DNA from: Climacium dendroides
Taxonomy: Eukaryota > Streptophyta > Bryopsida > Hypnales > Climaciaceae
DNA length: 64,000 nucleotides
Reading direction: 5' to 3'
Assembly (NCBI GenBank): GCA_950106755.1
Contig: OX467087.1
Location: forward strand, 24,184,047 to 24,248,046
The position numbers were made by a program, and so were the translations under genes. How positions within the stretch are numbered: the stretch's first letter is position 1; the number at the start of each line of letters is the position of its first letter. This document shows, one piece after another, positions 25,083 through 36,223 of the stretch. The notes under the pieces are model-generated. The model was not told where the DNA came from. It saw only the letters and a program-made list of their open reading frames with translations, and searched no databases.

Positions 25083-25834
25083 TACTACCTCCGTCCTGAA
25101 ATAAATCCGGGATTTTCAAATATACTTGTGCCAAATTAAATTCAAGATTTGCACTCCACAACTTAATGGACAATGACTAAAGCTACTTTGAACATCCAAA
25201 AGCAAAAAAATCTGCAAATATTACATTCCATAGACTTCATTGTAATTCAATCCCTGCAAAGGGGATCGAAATGCAACCTCTAACTAACCAAAGGCAAAGA
25301 ATTCAACCCACAACTATACAAAAGTTGCTACTAACAAATCTTTTCTTGAAAATTTCTTGGACTTGAATTACAAGACATTGTTGGAATTGAATACAGAGGA
25401 CATCAATGGACATCACTACATCAATGGACATCACTACACCAGCACTGCTTGGAAAATGATCAAATTAATACCATTGGAGCAGTTCTAAAAAGGAAAACAA
25501 ATTGTTGATTTACACCAACACTACTTGGAAAATGATCAAATTAATACCACTGGGGCAGTTCTAGAAAGGAAAAAAAATTGTTGATTTACATCAACACTGC
25601 TTGGAGAATGATCAAATTAATACCACTAGGGCAGTTCTAAAAAGGAAAAAAGATTGTTGATTTTGCCGTCTGTTCTCAACATGTGCTGCTTCATTGTTGA
25701 CTTCCATTCTTTCACATTTAGTGGGGTTTAGTAGAAGCTACAATAACTACAAAATCTTTTGAAAATAGGAGCTACTCTCACACTAATTAACCATTTCAAG
25801 GAAACCTTGGATTTATTTCGGGACGAAGGTAGTA
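25083..25834. mobile_element. Mariner/Stowaway-type non-autonomous element
   Basis: Inverted ends begin CTACCTCCGTCCTGAAATAA at 25085 and its counterpart ends at 25832, pairing over about 28 bases with a few mismatches. Both sides are flanked by TA (25083-25084, 25833-25834). The CTCCxTCCGT-type terminus with TA duplication is the hallmark of plant Stowaway MITEs mobilised by mariner transposases. At 748 bp it is long for a Stowaway and encodes nothing recognisable. Confidence 0.85.
25440..25667. repeat. Three 76-bp tandem repeats inside the MITE
   Basis: Copies begin at 25440, 25516 and 25592 with an exact 76-base spacing. Each contains ATGATCAAATTAATACCA and GCAGTTCTA.AAAGGAAAA. They are adjacent to a short duplication of CATCAATGGACATCACTACA. 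Confidence 0.92.
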
Positions 25835-27299
25835 CTTCACACAAGTTAATTCAATTTATTCTCACAAATTTTGGATAATTTTGGATGAATGTGATCTACA
25901 TAGTGTGAACCTTTTGAATGGAATTTAAATGAAATTTTGGATGAAAGATTGATAAAAGGTTGATGAAAGTTATAAGAAGTAGATGAAATGGATGAAAGTT
26001 GGTTGCAAATTTTAGTATTTGAGGTATTATGAAAACAATGTGGACTGTACTAAATTGAAAACATTGTAATCTATTGTATTTTATTTATAATGAAATTTAG
26101 TGTAATAGTACCTATGGTGATCTTTACCCTATCATGTAAGTCACTCTAATTTTCATGTAATCAATAGTTAATGTTCATGTTGGATACTAATTTAGTGCAA
26201 AGTAAACCATCTTGGTTCTATTTTAGTTTTTTGGATGGAAATTTAGTTGCCAATTAATATTAGTAATATATTATTGCCATTTAGTGTTAGAATTTGTAAT
26301 TAGTGTTGTGAATACTAAATTTCATCATTAGTATAGTGTGCTTTATAAAATTGCATAATTTTAAAATTAGTTGGAATTATCATTATTAGTGTGGATGCAA
26401 TAATTGAATTAATTTGTGCAGTATTGAAGAGATTTTTTTCCCACACATTCATAAATTAACATCTATGGTTTGGGCTTGACAATCCATATTGTATAATTAT
26501 TCTCAATGAGGTTATATAATTACAAGAAGGAGCTTATAAAACAAACTCTATCTATCCTATTTCTAGTTTATTCTCTACTTCAAATAAGGTAGAATTATCC
26601 ATTACTATGTAGATTTGCTATCTAGGTACTTTGGAAAAGCTATTTGTCGGCTCCCATTTTTCAGAGAGGCTATTTTTCAGAGATTGAAAAGTTTGAGAGA
26701 AATCGATTGCAAAAAGAATGAAGATATTTTGACAAGAAGTAAATTTTTGTGATTTTTCAAAGCTAAATTGCTAAAGTGTGAATAGACCCTTGTTAAAGCG
26801 TAGGCTATTGTGTTCATTCTCCAAATGCATTGCCATTATGATAAAGGGTTGTAAAGATCGTAGTAATAGATGGGCCATTGACGCAATTGGAAGGATCCTG
26901 TAGGTGACAGAATTGGATAGGTGGTGGTATTAGATAATTCTACCTTAGCCTATGTATATATTCTTTAGGTATTCTATTATGCCTTCAATTCATTCTCTAA
27001 TCACTTCCACTTCCATGGAAACACTTCCTATTGTGATGGAAGATTGAGATTAGATTGGTATATAATAAGCATATAATTTTGACCCCTTACTCTTAGGGTC
27101 TGTTTTCACTTGGTTTTAAAGAGTGACGTTACTGTAGGTCTTAGGAATGAATTTAGACCTACATCTTGACTGGATTCATATTGCAAACATCACCTCTAAC
27201 ACCAAGTGTGAACATATCTTTAGTAGGATAATTTGGATTTTTCCAAAGATTAAAATATACCACAAGATGTACCATTATGGTAGATGTATCCTTATTAGA

Positions 27300-27560
27300 G
27301 GTTAATAAGGTCACTTTTACAAGCAACACTCAATGGTCGGTTCAACTCCATATTATCACATCCATATTGGACGTGCACTCTGTGTGACATTATAGAGGTC
27401 ACGCTGTTGCCTGCTGACAGTTGGCAGGCTTTCATGAGACTTACGTAGGAGGCCAGTGCACGGCCTCCTGGTAAGCTTAGCTGAAAGTTGAACAGTGCTG
27501 CAAAGCCTGGCAGGACATGTGAACTCGACCCAAAGTATGGCAAGGCAGGGGCAGGGCACA
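27300..27560 (-). pseudogene. Possible PPR-repeat relic
   Basis: On the minus strand the frame reads SYVSLMKACQLSAGN and later SHRVHVQYGCD. This resembles the plant PLS-type pentatricopeptide motif TYVSVLKAC...GR.IH..I...G. Only about one and a half repeats are visible and there is no long open frame, so this would be a fragment of a dead copy. Low confidence. Confidence 0.3.
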
Positions 27561-29219
27561 AGGAAGCTTCAGAGTTCAGATTTCAGACTTCTTCATCATC
27601 AGAAATGAAATAATATCACATGCAGAGTTGCAGACAGACGGAATTCGAGCCATTCCAGCCATACACGTTTGAATCATCTCCCGGTCAACAACTAGGGGAG
27701 GACCTCGTTATGTTCGCTATACCCACTTCTACAGTAATACCTTAAATATCTATTCATTTTTGAACTCGTGATGTTCAGTTGTTCGCTTTGATCGAGTAGT
27801 TGCTTCTTACCGGGGTGAGTTCGTCTAGCTAGCCAGCTCCAGTAAGTTAGTTCTTTGTGCTTGTGTTGAAATTTGTGATATTCTCTTCTCTTGGGTGTTG
27901 TTGTCTGGAGAATCAGGGTCTGTGATTCGGAGGTTTTAAGTTTTTTTTTTTTTTTTATTGTGTGCTGAGTGAGTCTTTGAGCAGCTCGTTTTGATTGTTG
28001 CCGCATCTTGAAACTAAAGGCAGAGCATTAGAGCGGCTGGGCTTGAAACACCACAGCAATGGCTTTGTAGTGCTTTTGAGGTGCTAGGCAAGAGTGATAG
28101 AAATCTCTCCGTAATCTGGTGATGCTTGTTGCTGAGCCAAGGTTTCTGTATGGTTTCAACAAGTTCTGGTGGACCACTGCCTCTGAAAACTCTTGAATGG
28201 CACAGCCAAGGGGCTTGAAATGCATGTGATGTCTCCATGGAGTACATGCAACTTTGTGTTGCATGTAAAAGAGGTATTAAGAAGAACTATTTGGGGGTGT
28301 AGGGGTCAAACTTGTGGTGTGCAACATTTGGTAAAACTCGTGAGTGTCGCATTTGTATGCAACTTCTTGTGGTTTAGTAGTGAGAGTAGTGCAAAGTTTG
28401 TTGTGCCCTGGGTATGGCCACTTCATTGGATTTGGTGAGAGAACACAGGATGTGATATTAAAGAGGGTTGGGTGTCTGTTGTTGTTGCAGTGGCAAAATA
28501 ACCTGCACAAGAAACTGCAAAATATTTAATGAGGCTACTGGGCTACAAGCCATAGCGCACCGAATGTAATACTCGATCATCATAATAGTTAAATCAATCT
28601 AGATAATAAAGAAAATCCTAAATCACCCTGGTTTTCTGACTCAGGTGGCCATGGCTTAGTTATCCATACAAGGTTGCTATCAAAGCTATCTCACATTCAC
28701 TTGACTCATCTACGTACATTTTCAATACCCTTTAAACAATATATTACTTAAATCATATTATGCAAAATTGTACAAGAAATGGCAATTCAAAATCAAGTTA
28801 ATGACATTAGGGCTACCAAGCCCTTTGTACCCGGAGTTCTGGTGTTTAGGAGGTAGTACAAGCTCAATCGTAAGTGCAAGACCTCGTCATTCAAAACCTC
28901 CCTCCTCAACACTAAAAGAACAGTCCATGGACAAAAGAGTCGTTTCATATTCAAATTTGGTATCCACATCAATTTCATCACATTCAACTAATTCACAACT
29001 GAGTTATCAATCAATTTTACAAATCAAACAGGTTCGCAATAGAATCACAATACATTCACAACCTAATTAAGTCACAAACGAATTTTGTATCAACTGCGAC
29101 TATGTTATCTCACTCCTACACATCTTGAAATGCATACAGTGACGCAAATAGTAACTTCTATCCTAATTATGTAGTGATGAGGGAAGAAAATGCCATGAGC
29201 TTGAAAGGGATACGGAGTA

Positions 29220-29275
29220 GGGTTTTAGGGTTTTAGGGGTTTTAGGATTTAGGGTTTGGGGTTTGAGGTTTGGAC
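29220..29275 (+). repeat. Degenerate telomere-like repeats
   Basis: Runs of GGGTTTTAGGGTTTTAGG with variants of the plant telomere unit TTTAGGG, about 50 bp. A shorter CCCTAAACCCTAAACC tract lies at about 54976-54991. Such interstitial tracts are common in plant promoters and at repaired breaks. Confidence 0.75.
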
Positions 29276-29693
29276 TTGCAATGGTTGGTGACAAGGAGAC
29301 TGTCAGACAGCAAAGCCCAGACCATAATTGAAATCACCGAAAGTTAAGTGGGTGCATCGAGTTGTTGACACGAAGGTCCGGAAGGCAGAAGATTGAAGGT
29401 TGACCGGAGTAAGAAGATGGATAGCAAACTGTAACTTAAAGTCTCAGAAACGAAGCAACAAGTCTTCGGTATAGTAACGAACTAGACTAAACATATTTAT
29501 CATAAGCTAATAGTTTCAAGAGTATGAGTAAGTAGGTGTGGTCGATATTGATCCGGGTCTGATATAATTATCCATGCCTGACTCGGTACTTCTCTAACTT
29601 CCGTATCCAGACGGGCTATGATACTGAAAAAGCGCCAATTTCTTAGAATTTCGTCTTGTTAACATAAATGACAACATATACTGTGCTTTGCAG

Positions 29694-30200
29694 ATCCTTA
29701 CAAGGGAGATTCGGATCTCTTTTGTAGTGAAAAAATGGCCACCCTGCATGCTCGCGGTGTATTTTCAGGCCATATACAGAATGCCAAGAGCCTGTTAGAC
29801 TAGTCTTCACTGCAATTGCATTGAGAGGGGACGCTTGCAAGTAACCTGCAAGCATGCTCCCAAATGGTTGCAAGAAGATCGATCTATGTGAGTACATGCC
29901 GAATCTCCACTGTCCAGTGCCTGGCTGCACTCACATAGCAAGCAAATTCAGATTGACAGAGTACTATCCATACATAGCGTGCTAATAGTGGAATTAAATG
30001 TAATCAGTAGAATTGTGGGCATTAGAATGGAGTCCTCAGAGCGATTACTGATGGTGGAATTCAAAGGTATTCGACAGGAGTTCAGTTCCTTGTGCATCGT
30101 GATGGTAAGCAGGAGAAAAAACCTTCTCAAAATTAATGCATCTGAACCCGAAAAAAACAGTTGTTTTCTGCACTTTTTTTGGAGTGTAAAATCGGGTGTA
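29694..30200 (+). pseudogene. SINA-like ubiquitin ligase relic, copy 1
   Basis: The exon-like segment follows an intron end (TTTGCAG) that is conserved in all three copies. Fragments match the better copy at 53699-54423 in drifting frames: NGHPAC (RING), NGCKK, EYMPNLHCPVPGC (SIAH zinc finger), then VELNVISRIVGIRMESSERLLMVE. Frameshifts, stops and loss of the C-terminal part make it non-functional. Confidence 0.75.
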
Positions 30201-30649
30201 TGAGCATACAGTTAGTCATGGATAACATTTGTGCGAGCAGTCGTACTTTCTTGTCGGTGCACAAGCTGAAGATCTTCGAGGTTTGAAGATGTGCAGGAAG
30301 GTTCCCGCCTCATGTGAGTATCCATTTGCTACTAAAACATTCATGTTATCAGAAAGAATTAACGTTGGCCACACCAACTGCAATGGGGCACCGTTCTAGA
30401 TCCTACTTTGGAATTAGAGAAAATTATACACAAGCCTTGGTTTGTAAGGACATGAAGGCATACAACTCAGGAAAATTAAAAGCTGACACAGAATTTGTTA
30501 CTTCACAAATCATAGCTCTGCACATCGAGAAAATGACGAAGAAAGAGGTGAAGATGGAGAAGCAAACCGAGAGAGTCTTGTTTTTCACTTCCTATTCAAG
30601 AGATTTTGAATGCAACAAGATCATGGCATCGGAAAGAATATGAAAAGAA

Positions 30650-31620
30650 CAAATGAATGACGAGACCTGTCAGCCGCTGAAGGACCCCGAGGTTTTCATG
30701 AAGCCACTCGCCAACAGGATTTTCAAGTTTGACAAACCAAGGATGCTACAAACATCTCTCAACTGTGTACAACACTCAATCGTCAGATCCTCCAGCGTGA
30801 CAAGCTTTCGAAAATCCGGTGATGCCTCCAACTTGTCACAATCCCTGATCTACAGCTTCTCCGAAGAGGTCAAGTTGCACAAACCGGACAAATCCTTGAA
30901 CTTGCACCTCCTAAATCCAGCGGGCGCAGCCTTGATTACAAGCAATATACGCCCTTGAAATTGTGGACAATGATGGATTCCAACAATACTAACTCTCCCA
31001 AAATTGAAAACCCTCGGCCTTGCCACCCAGAAATGTGGAGTCTTCCCAAGTTTGTAAGCTTGTGTAAGTCAGGCCCATCATGCAGCTCATCACTTCCAAC
31101 ATGCAGACTCTGAAGCAAAATCAAGTCCCTTCAATCACGCAAAAGATTGCAGAGGGCGTTTTGGATTCAACTCCATAGTATGCAGATTAGTGAGCTTAGA
31201 CATATTTGGCAGAGCTCCGGGTGAGATTCTTGCAAGCCGATGTTTTCAGGGATTGTCAGGAGACCAACTCATATAAACCTTCCAATGATTCAATACGCTT
31301 GCAATACGACAGTCTCAATATCCTCAAGTTTCTGAGATTGTGCACATCCGGCAACTCCGTAAGACTCTGGCACCAAATGACATGCAGTTCCATCAAACTG
31401 TCCAACTCCACGAAACCCGGCAAGGCTCGCAGTTTCCCGCACCAACCCGGGCACCAACCCACATGTAACTTCCGCACCCGTTCTAGCTTCTGTAAGTTGG
31501 GCACCTCTTTCAGCTTATAACAACAATCGCGAAGAAGTTCCTGCAACGCAATTAACTCAGTCACCCGGCCACATCCAGGCAGCTTTGCAATTACTCACGC
31601 CAACGCGAATCCAAGAACTG
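30650..31620 (-). pseudogene. NLR-type leucine-rich-repeat relic, copy 1
   Basis: On the minus strand there are several frames of LRRs. About 31600-31256 gives LPGCGRVTELIALQELL, PNLQKLERVRKLHVGWCPG, VELDSLMELHVIWCQSLTEL and HNLRNLRILRLSYCKR. About 31124-30936 continues with LHKLTNLGRLHISGW, and about 30890-30700 with CDKLEASPDFRKLVTLEDL. The LxxLxxLxIxxCxxLxxLP spacing is that of plant NLR receptor LRRs. Stops and frame changes separate the pieces, and no NB-ARC domain is seen. It lies antisense to, and just downstream of, the SINA relic. The rest of 31.6-32.1 kb holds no recognisable motif. Confidence 0.7.
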
Positions 31621-32684
31621 TAAGTTGGTGTGATTCGAGCTCAAGCCGGCGATGGTCAAGACGAAGTCATTGCCACGAAAACAAGCCACTGAGAGTAAAA
31701 TGACTCTGCTCAGATCGGGTACCCGGCCACATCCGGTCTTTAACTTCTGTTGCAATTCTGGGCTTTAAGCTTCATATCTCCTCCAGAACCACTGCTCTGC
31801 ATGTCCTTGCCATAGCGGGGAATCCGATCCTTTGGTCGTCCATATCATATTCTGAAATCGGTCTACGAGGCGGGTGCAGTATCCGTAAGTTGTTTAAATA
31901 TCGAGCGCCTTGAGCCATTCTGCTTGTACCACTAGTTCCATACAAGTGCAGTGCGGGAGCTCGATCAGGAGTTTACCGATTGGAAGCTCCGTGGATGCAG
32001 TTCTTAGTTGCGGTGCAGTGAAGTGAGCTCTGTGTGAAGAGGTATAGTTTGCTTCTTACCAACTTTCTCCTAGGTATAATTTTTATTTTATTTTATTTTA
32101 TTTTATGTTTTTAAACATACAGCCTTCAAGGGCCCCAGGTGGACTGACACGACTGAACCAAAGCAAGCTTGGAATGATTTCCACATTCACTTTCATTTGT
32201 GTCTAGATAACTAGATTCTTGCACATGATATGCAACACCATGTTCTTCACCAACTCCTTAGTGGGGTCCAAGCATTCATGTTTTGAGTAGTTAGCACATT
32301 CATATGATGTGCTTTGTCAATTAAATGAAGAGCCTCATGGTGGATACATGTAGTACCCATGGAAATGATTACACCTATAATATGGTGGACTCCATGTTCA
32401 ATGGAGGGGTGTCATGAACTACATTCAAGTGCTTTCTTCTTGTTGAATGGCACCTTGCATGCTATCATAGACAACTTGGCTCATTGAAATCATGACTAGA
32501 GGGTCTATACACAACTTGGCTCATTGAGATTGTGACTAGAGGTTCTAAGTGTGTCTATTTCATTCTTGTAGGTTGTGTACAAATTATCTTTAAAGGATGA
32601 TGTGGAGTTTTGTGGATGTAATTCATTCATTTCTTTCCTTGAAATGGTTTCAATTGTGACCTTTTGGTGGTGTGGTGTATGCAC

Positions 32685-32819
32685 AATGTGATTTAGATGG
32701 GCCTTGTAATATAGAATGCATTGGAAGGTAATGTGATTTAGATGGGCCTTGTAATATAGAATGCATTGGAAGGTAATGTGATTCAGATGGGCCTTGTAAT
32801 ATAGAATGCATTGGAAGGT
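32685..32819 (+). repeat. Three 45-bp tandem repeats
   Basis: Copies start at 32685, 32730 and 32775 with GATGGGCCTTGTAATATAG in each. The counterpart in unit 2 (about 41500-41580) has only about one and a half copies. Confidence 0.92.
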
Positions 32820-32845
32820 AAGGTGCACGGTATTGGTGGACATCT

Positions 32846-33307
32846 ATGTGGGGTTTCATTGTCACTTTTGTTGCCTTGACAATGGATGCTTGGGGAGCTA
32901 TAAAAGCAATGAATGAAACCACAATAATAAATGTTGCTACTACATTTTATATGAGTGTTCTAAACCTTTTGCTTATTCTATACTTTGAAGATGCTTTTAT
33001 TGTCTGGTTGTATCCTTGGATCAAATCCCACATTATAATCATCTCAGGTTGTGATGTTATTGTGATTTTATCACAAGATGTTCTCAAAGAGATTCACAAT
33101 CTCAATGCCTTTTATGACAAAGTAACAATGGGAGATCTTTCAATGGCACTTGTTATTGGAACAAAAGTGGTAGGTTCCAAGCAATTCAATGTCCAACTTA
33201 CAAAAAATGGAGAACTAGTATTGTTGAGATCAAATATACTTCCACCATATGATGAATTCAAATTCCTTCAAAATAACTTGGAGTTTGGATATGGCTATTG
33301 CAAGTGA
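32846..33307 (+). CDS. Unidentified ORF X (153 aa), unit 1 copy
   Basis: An ATG-initiated frame with no stop over 153 codons. The first third is hydrophobic (FIVTFVALTMDAW, SVLNLLLILYFEDAFIVWLY: one or two possible membrane segments). The second part reads more like a soluble domain (KEIHNLNAFYDKVTMGDLS, VGSKQFNVQLTKNGELVLLRS). I recognise no family. In unit 2 the counterpart is broken by an early stop, the Helitron and another stop, so function is doubtful. Alternatives are a fragment of a larger unrecognised element or a chance open frame. Confidence 0.35.
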   Translation: MWGFIVTFVALTMDAWGAIKAMNETTIINVATTFYMSVLNLLLILYFEDAFIVWLYPWIKSHIIIISGCDVIVILSQDVLKEIHNLNAFYDKVTMGDLSMALVIGTKVVGSKQFNVQLTKNGELVLLRSNILPPYDEFKFLQNNLEFGYGYCK

Positions 33308-33655
33308 ACAAGTGATAGGCTACATGGGGTTGTAGTTCTTTGTATTGCAAGTGTACAAGTGACAGGCTACATGGGTTTGTATGCAACAGGTTCAAGTGAA
33401 TCCAATAGAAACCATGGGGTTATAATTCCTTGTGTGCAAGGGCATCAAGTGAATCCAATAGAAACCATGGGATCGGGTTATAGTTCTTTGTATGCAACAG
33501 GTTCAACTGAATCCAATAGAAACCATGAGGTTATAATTCCTCTACCATGAGGTTATAATTCCTTGTGTGCAAGGGCATCAAGTGAGTCCAATAGAAACCA
33601 TGGGGTTATAGTTCCTTGTGTGCAAGGGCATCAAGTGAGTCCAATAGAAGCCGTT
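33302..33655 (+). repeat. Tandem repeat downstream of ORF X
   Basis: Irregular copies of a unit of about 50-60 bp with GGGCATCAAGTGA.TCCAATA, GAAACCATGGGGTTATA and TTCCTTGTGTGCAA. Five to six copies are seen here, against about two in unit 2 (49020-49145). Confidence 0.85.
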
Positions 33656-33747
33656 GCATGTATTTTGAACATGGTGATTCTCATAAAAAGTGTCCTTCAT
33701 AATTTTGCAAGTTTAGGTTATTTTTCTTTTGTATAATTTATGTAATA

Positions 33748-34530
33748 TCATACTACTAAAATCATAACTCCTCCTGTAATATCACAAATGCTACCATTAA
33801 CACTAGGGGCTCGTGCTTGCCATGCTATGGATTTATTGTATTACATATTAGTAAAATTTTGATATATTTGAATAGAATGCATGATAATGATTTCCATAAG
33901 TCTTTAAATAATTATTTTAAATATTTTGTAAAAATATTTTCAATCATACATATATAGAAATCATATTTCCACAGAATGTGATATTACAGAAATAGAGTAG
34001 CAGTTTGCAATCACTTTTGTAATATCACTTTTTACAAAGGGTGATATTATAAAAATAATATAGTCGTTGCAATTAAGGTGATATTAAAGAGGATCTATAG
34101 GATGATATTATAAAGGTAGCAATTTCATTGCTTTTTATTGGCTTCATACTTCTTTTGCATTTCTATGATTTTGTACTTTTGTGAGCTTTGAATTAAATTG
34201 TTCACGAAGCTTTTAAAAATTACAATTTTTTCCATTAAATTCTTCTATTTGGGTTGCCATTGTTTGTAACAATGGAGTCAAATTACTAATGCATTTTAAT
34301 GTATGTGTATCTTTTACCATATTCATCATTGCATGTATTTCATTCATCATTCATTAAATTTCTATTGTTTATTTAAGTATATGCTTATTTATTAAAAAAA
34401 TTATATGAACATTTTAATAATTTTTATTTGAATATTTATTGAAATTCTTGCTCTACATTCTATGTAATACATAAAAATCCTAACGAAATTTTAATGATGA
34501 ATGCGTAGCACAGCAAGCGCCAACCGCTAG
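33748..34530 (+). mobile_element. Non-autonomous Helitron, unit 1 copy
   Basis: The 5' end TCATACTACT follows an A at 33747. The 3' end is GCGTAGCACAGCAAGCGC (imperfect hairpin), then CAACCGCTAG, followed by T at 34531. TC..CTAG between A and T is the Helitron signature, and both ends match the large Helitron at 41841-48795. It encodes no protein. Motifs of the GTAATATCAC type recur inside. A second, oppositely oriented Helitron-type 3' end (CTAG at 33803-33806) lies near its left end. Confidence 0.8.
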
Positions 34531-34599
34531 TGTCATTTAAAATAATAAATATTTTTCATGAAAGACAGTAGTTTGTTGTTGCAATTCCATTTTCACTAG

Positions 34600-36120
34600 A
34601 AGGTTTAAAATTCCACATGAAGCATTGTAAAATATAATGTGACCGGACGCCCGGGCCTAAGTGTGAAAACATACACCGGACGGACAAGATGATTGATGGT
34701 GTGGCAATTTCCCTCCATCAAGTGGCGGACGAAATGGGGGAGACCGGGTTTCTGTGGACGTCCCGGTCTGAACCGGGCCTGCTGCAAAATACCCTAGATG
34801 CTCTAACAAAGTTCCTAAGTGCCGTTAGAGCTGGTTCTGTGTCACTTCAAGTGTGTGTGCGGGTGCTGTGCATCAGTGGCGCCGAGCTTCTGTGTGTGGA
34901 GGAGAATGGTTTGGTTTCGGTGGTTGTATAGGGTTCGGATTAAGGTTCCGGTCGTGTCTTTGATTGGGCTCTGACTTCGACGTGGATGCAGGTTATCACA
35001 ATGACGAGTGTCTACTTCAAGACGGATACATCTGGACCTGTTGAGTTATTCTGTCCCGTTGGTGGAAGGATCGATTTTTTTCAGCCAAACTTTGGATCGA
35101 ACCCAAACTGTAGACCTTCGAAGAGACTGAGACTGAGACTTGGACTTAGACTGAGACTTAGACTTGGTCTAGGGTTTGGGTTCGATCCTACGTCTGGACT
35201 GTATTTCCTAAAGACGGACTGAAGTCAGAACTTAAGTGGGAGACGATCGAGGCGCACTTCAAACTGAAGAGAAAACTTGTAGGAACGGAAGAAGATCCTG
35301 TTCTAGTCACTGGTGAGGCTCCAGTGTCTACAGGTATGTTTCCCGCGCGCACTCCGTCTCCGTCTCTTCTGGTTTAAGGTTTAGGGTGGTGGAAGCCGAT
35401 GCCGACGGGTTGAGTGTGGCCACCTTCGTTGCGGTGGGTTGAGTTGAGATGGGTGATAGAAGGTTTAAGGTTCAAGTACTTCCGGTTTGTTGTCACCTGG
35501 TCGTCGTCACTTGTGCCTTGTTAATCGTAACCGCGTTGGCGCAGCTGGTTCTTGTACATGTGTGTCATGGTATGTTTCCTTTCGTGAAAAATGGTCAAGA
35601 AGTCGATCCAGTAGCTTTTACTCTTGCTCCTCTGTCGTCGTGAAATCGTGCCAAATATGTAGTCTTGTGACCGGAGTGATTATGACATGACACGAGTCCA
35701 TGTTTGTGCGTAATTTGTGTAAAAAGTTTGGCATATTATTTTTGCAGTATGAGAAGCGCCATGGCCCAAACCCTGAAATGGGATGCTTGTGTATCTCATC
35801 CCAGGTTCGTGGCTGAGGTGTCTTTGATCCAGCTGATGTAGCACTTGTTTCTATCTCTTGAAATGCCAATGAAATGCGTTAGGATTTTCTGGGAACTATG
35901 GCTGTAATTTTTAAATGCTTATGGAATTATACCTAGATGTCAACGAGGTTGAGTGTAGTTTCATCTGTAATTTCATGGTGCCCGAAATTGGCACTACTGC
36001 TAAAACGCACAAACTGGATGGAACTTGGATGGACAAGCTCGATAAAGTATTGAAGGGAAGTTATAATGACAGAATATATATCGCCATTGAGCCTAAGAAC
36101 GTGGGTTCAGACCAGAAACT
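34600..36120 (+). pseudogene. Unidentified exon-like fragments, unit 1
   Basis: Coding-like stretches separated by possible introns. One at about 35235-35334 reads LKWETIEAHFKLKRKL and then TEEDPVLVTGEAP, before a possible GT donor at 35335. One after TTTTTGCAG (about 35748) reads YEKRHGPNPEMGCLC. One at about 35930-36125 reads LYLDVNEVECSFICNF and then KLDGTWMDKLDKVLKG, YNDRIYIAIEPKNVGS. I do not recognise the protein. The fragments sit in the same order in unit 2, where the last one has extra breaks. A hexamer-like tract (GAGACT/TAGACT) lies at about 35126-35170. Confidence 0.4.
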
Positions 36121-36135
36121 CCCATTAACATGCAG

Positions 36136-36223
36136 TCCACTGACGCATGTTCCCGTTTATGAAGCTTATTTTGACGGGTGTTTGCTTTATTAAGTTTCAT
36201 AAACGGGAACATGCGTCGGTGGA
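36136..36223. repeat. 28-bp-arm hairpin, unit 1
   Basis: Arms 36136-36163 and 36196-36223 pair at 27 of 28 positions (core GACGCATGTTCCCGTTTATGA and its complement), with a 32-base loop. The same hairpin occurs in unit 2 at 51636-51723 with different mismatches. Confidence 0.9.

Larger units (their letters stand above)
25835..29481. other. Intergenic region with little recognisable content
   Basis: Apart from the PPR-like relic and the telomere-like tract listed separately, I see no gene. 25.85-27.1 kb is AT-rich; 27.3-29.4 kb has moderate GC and several short open frames without known motifs. Confidence 0.5.

Noticed and set aside
27117..27225. Possible short inverted ends (TTTTCACTTGGT / ACCAAGTGTGAA) of a small MITE
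   Set aside because: Only about 12 bases pair and no target duplication could be recognised.
29220..29275. A true telomere or chromosome end
   Set aside because: The tract is short and degenerate and flanked by ordinary DNA on both sides.
29305..29370. String CCGAAAGTTAAGTGGGTG reminiscent of 5S rRNA
   Set aside because: The match is limited to about 20 bases and the rest of the 5S sequence and its internal promoter boxes are not there.
32505..32922. Minus-strand ORFs with repeated FQCILYYKAHLNHI
   Set aside because: They arise from the 45-bp tandem repeat, whose length is a multiple of three; no independent coding evidence.
34986..35222. Plus ORF with RLRLRLGLRLRL tail
   Set aside because: The tail is a hexamer-like tract; not a credible protein domain.
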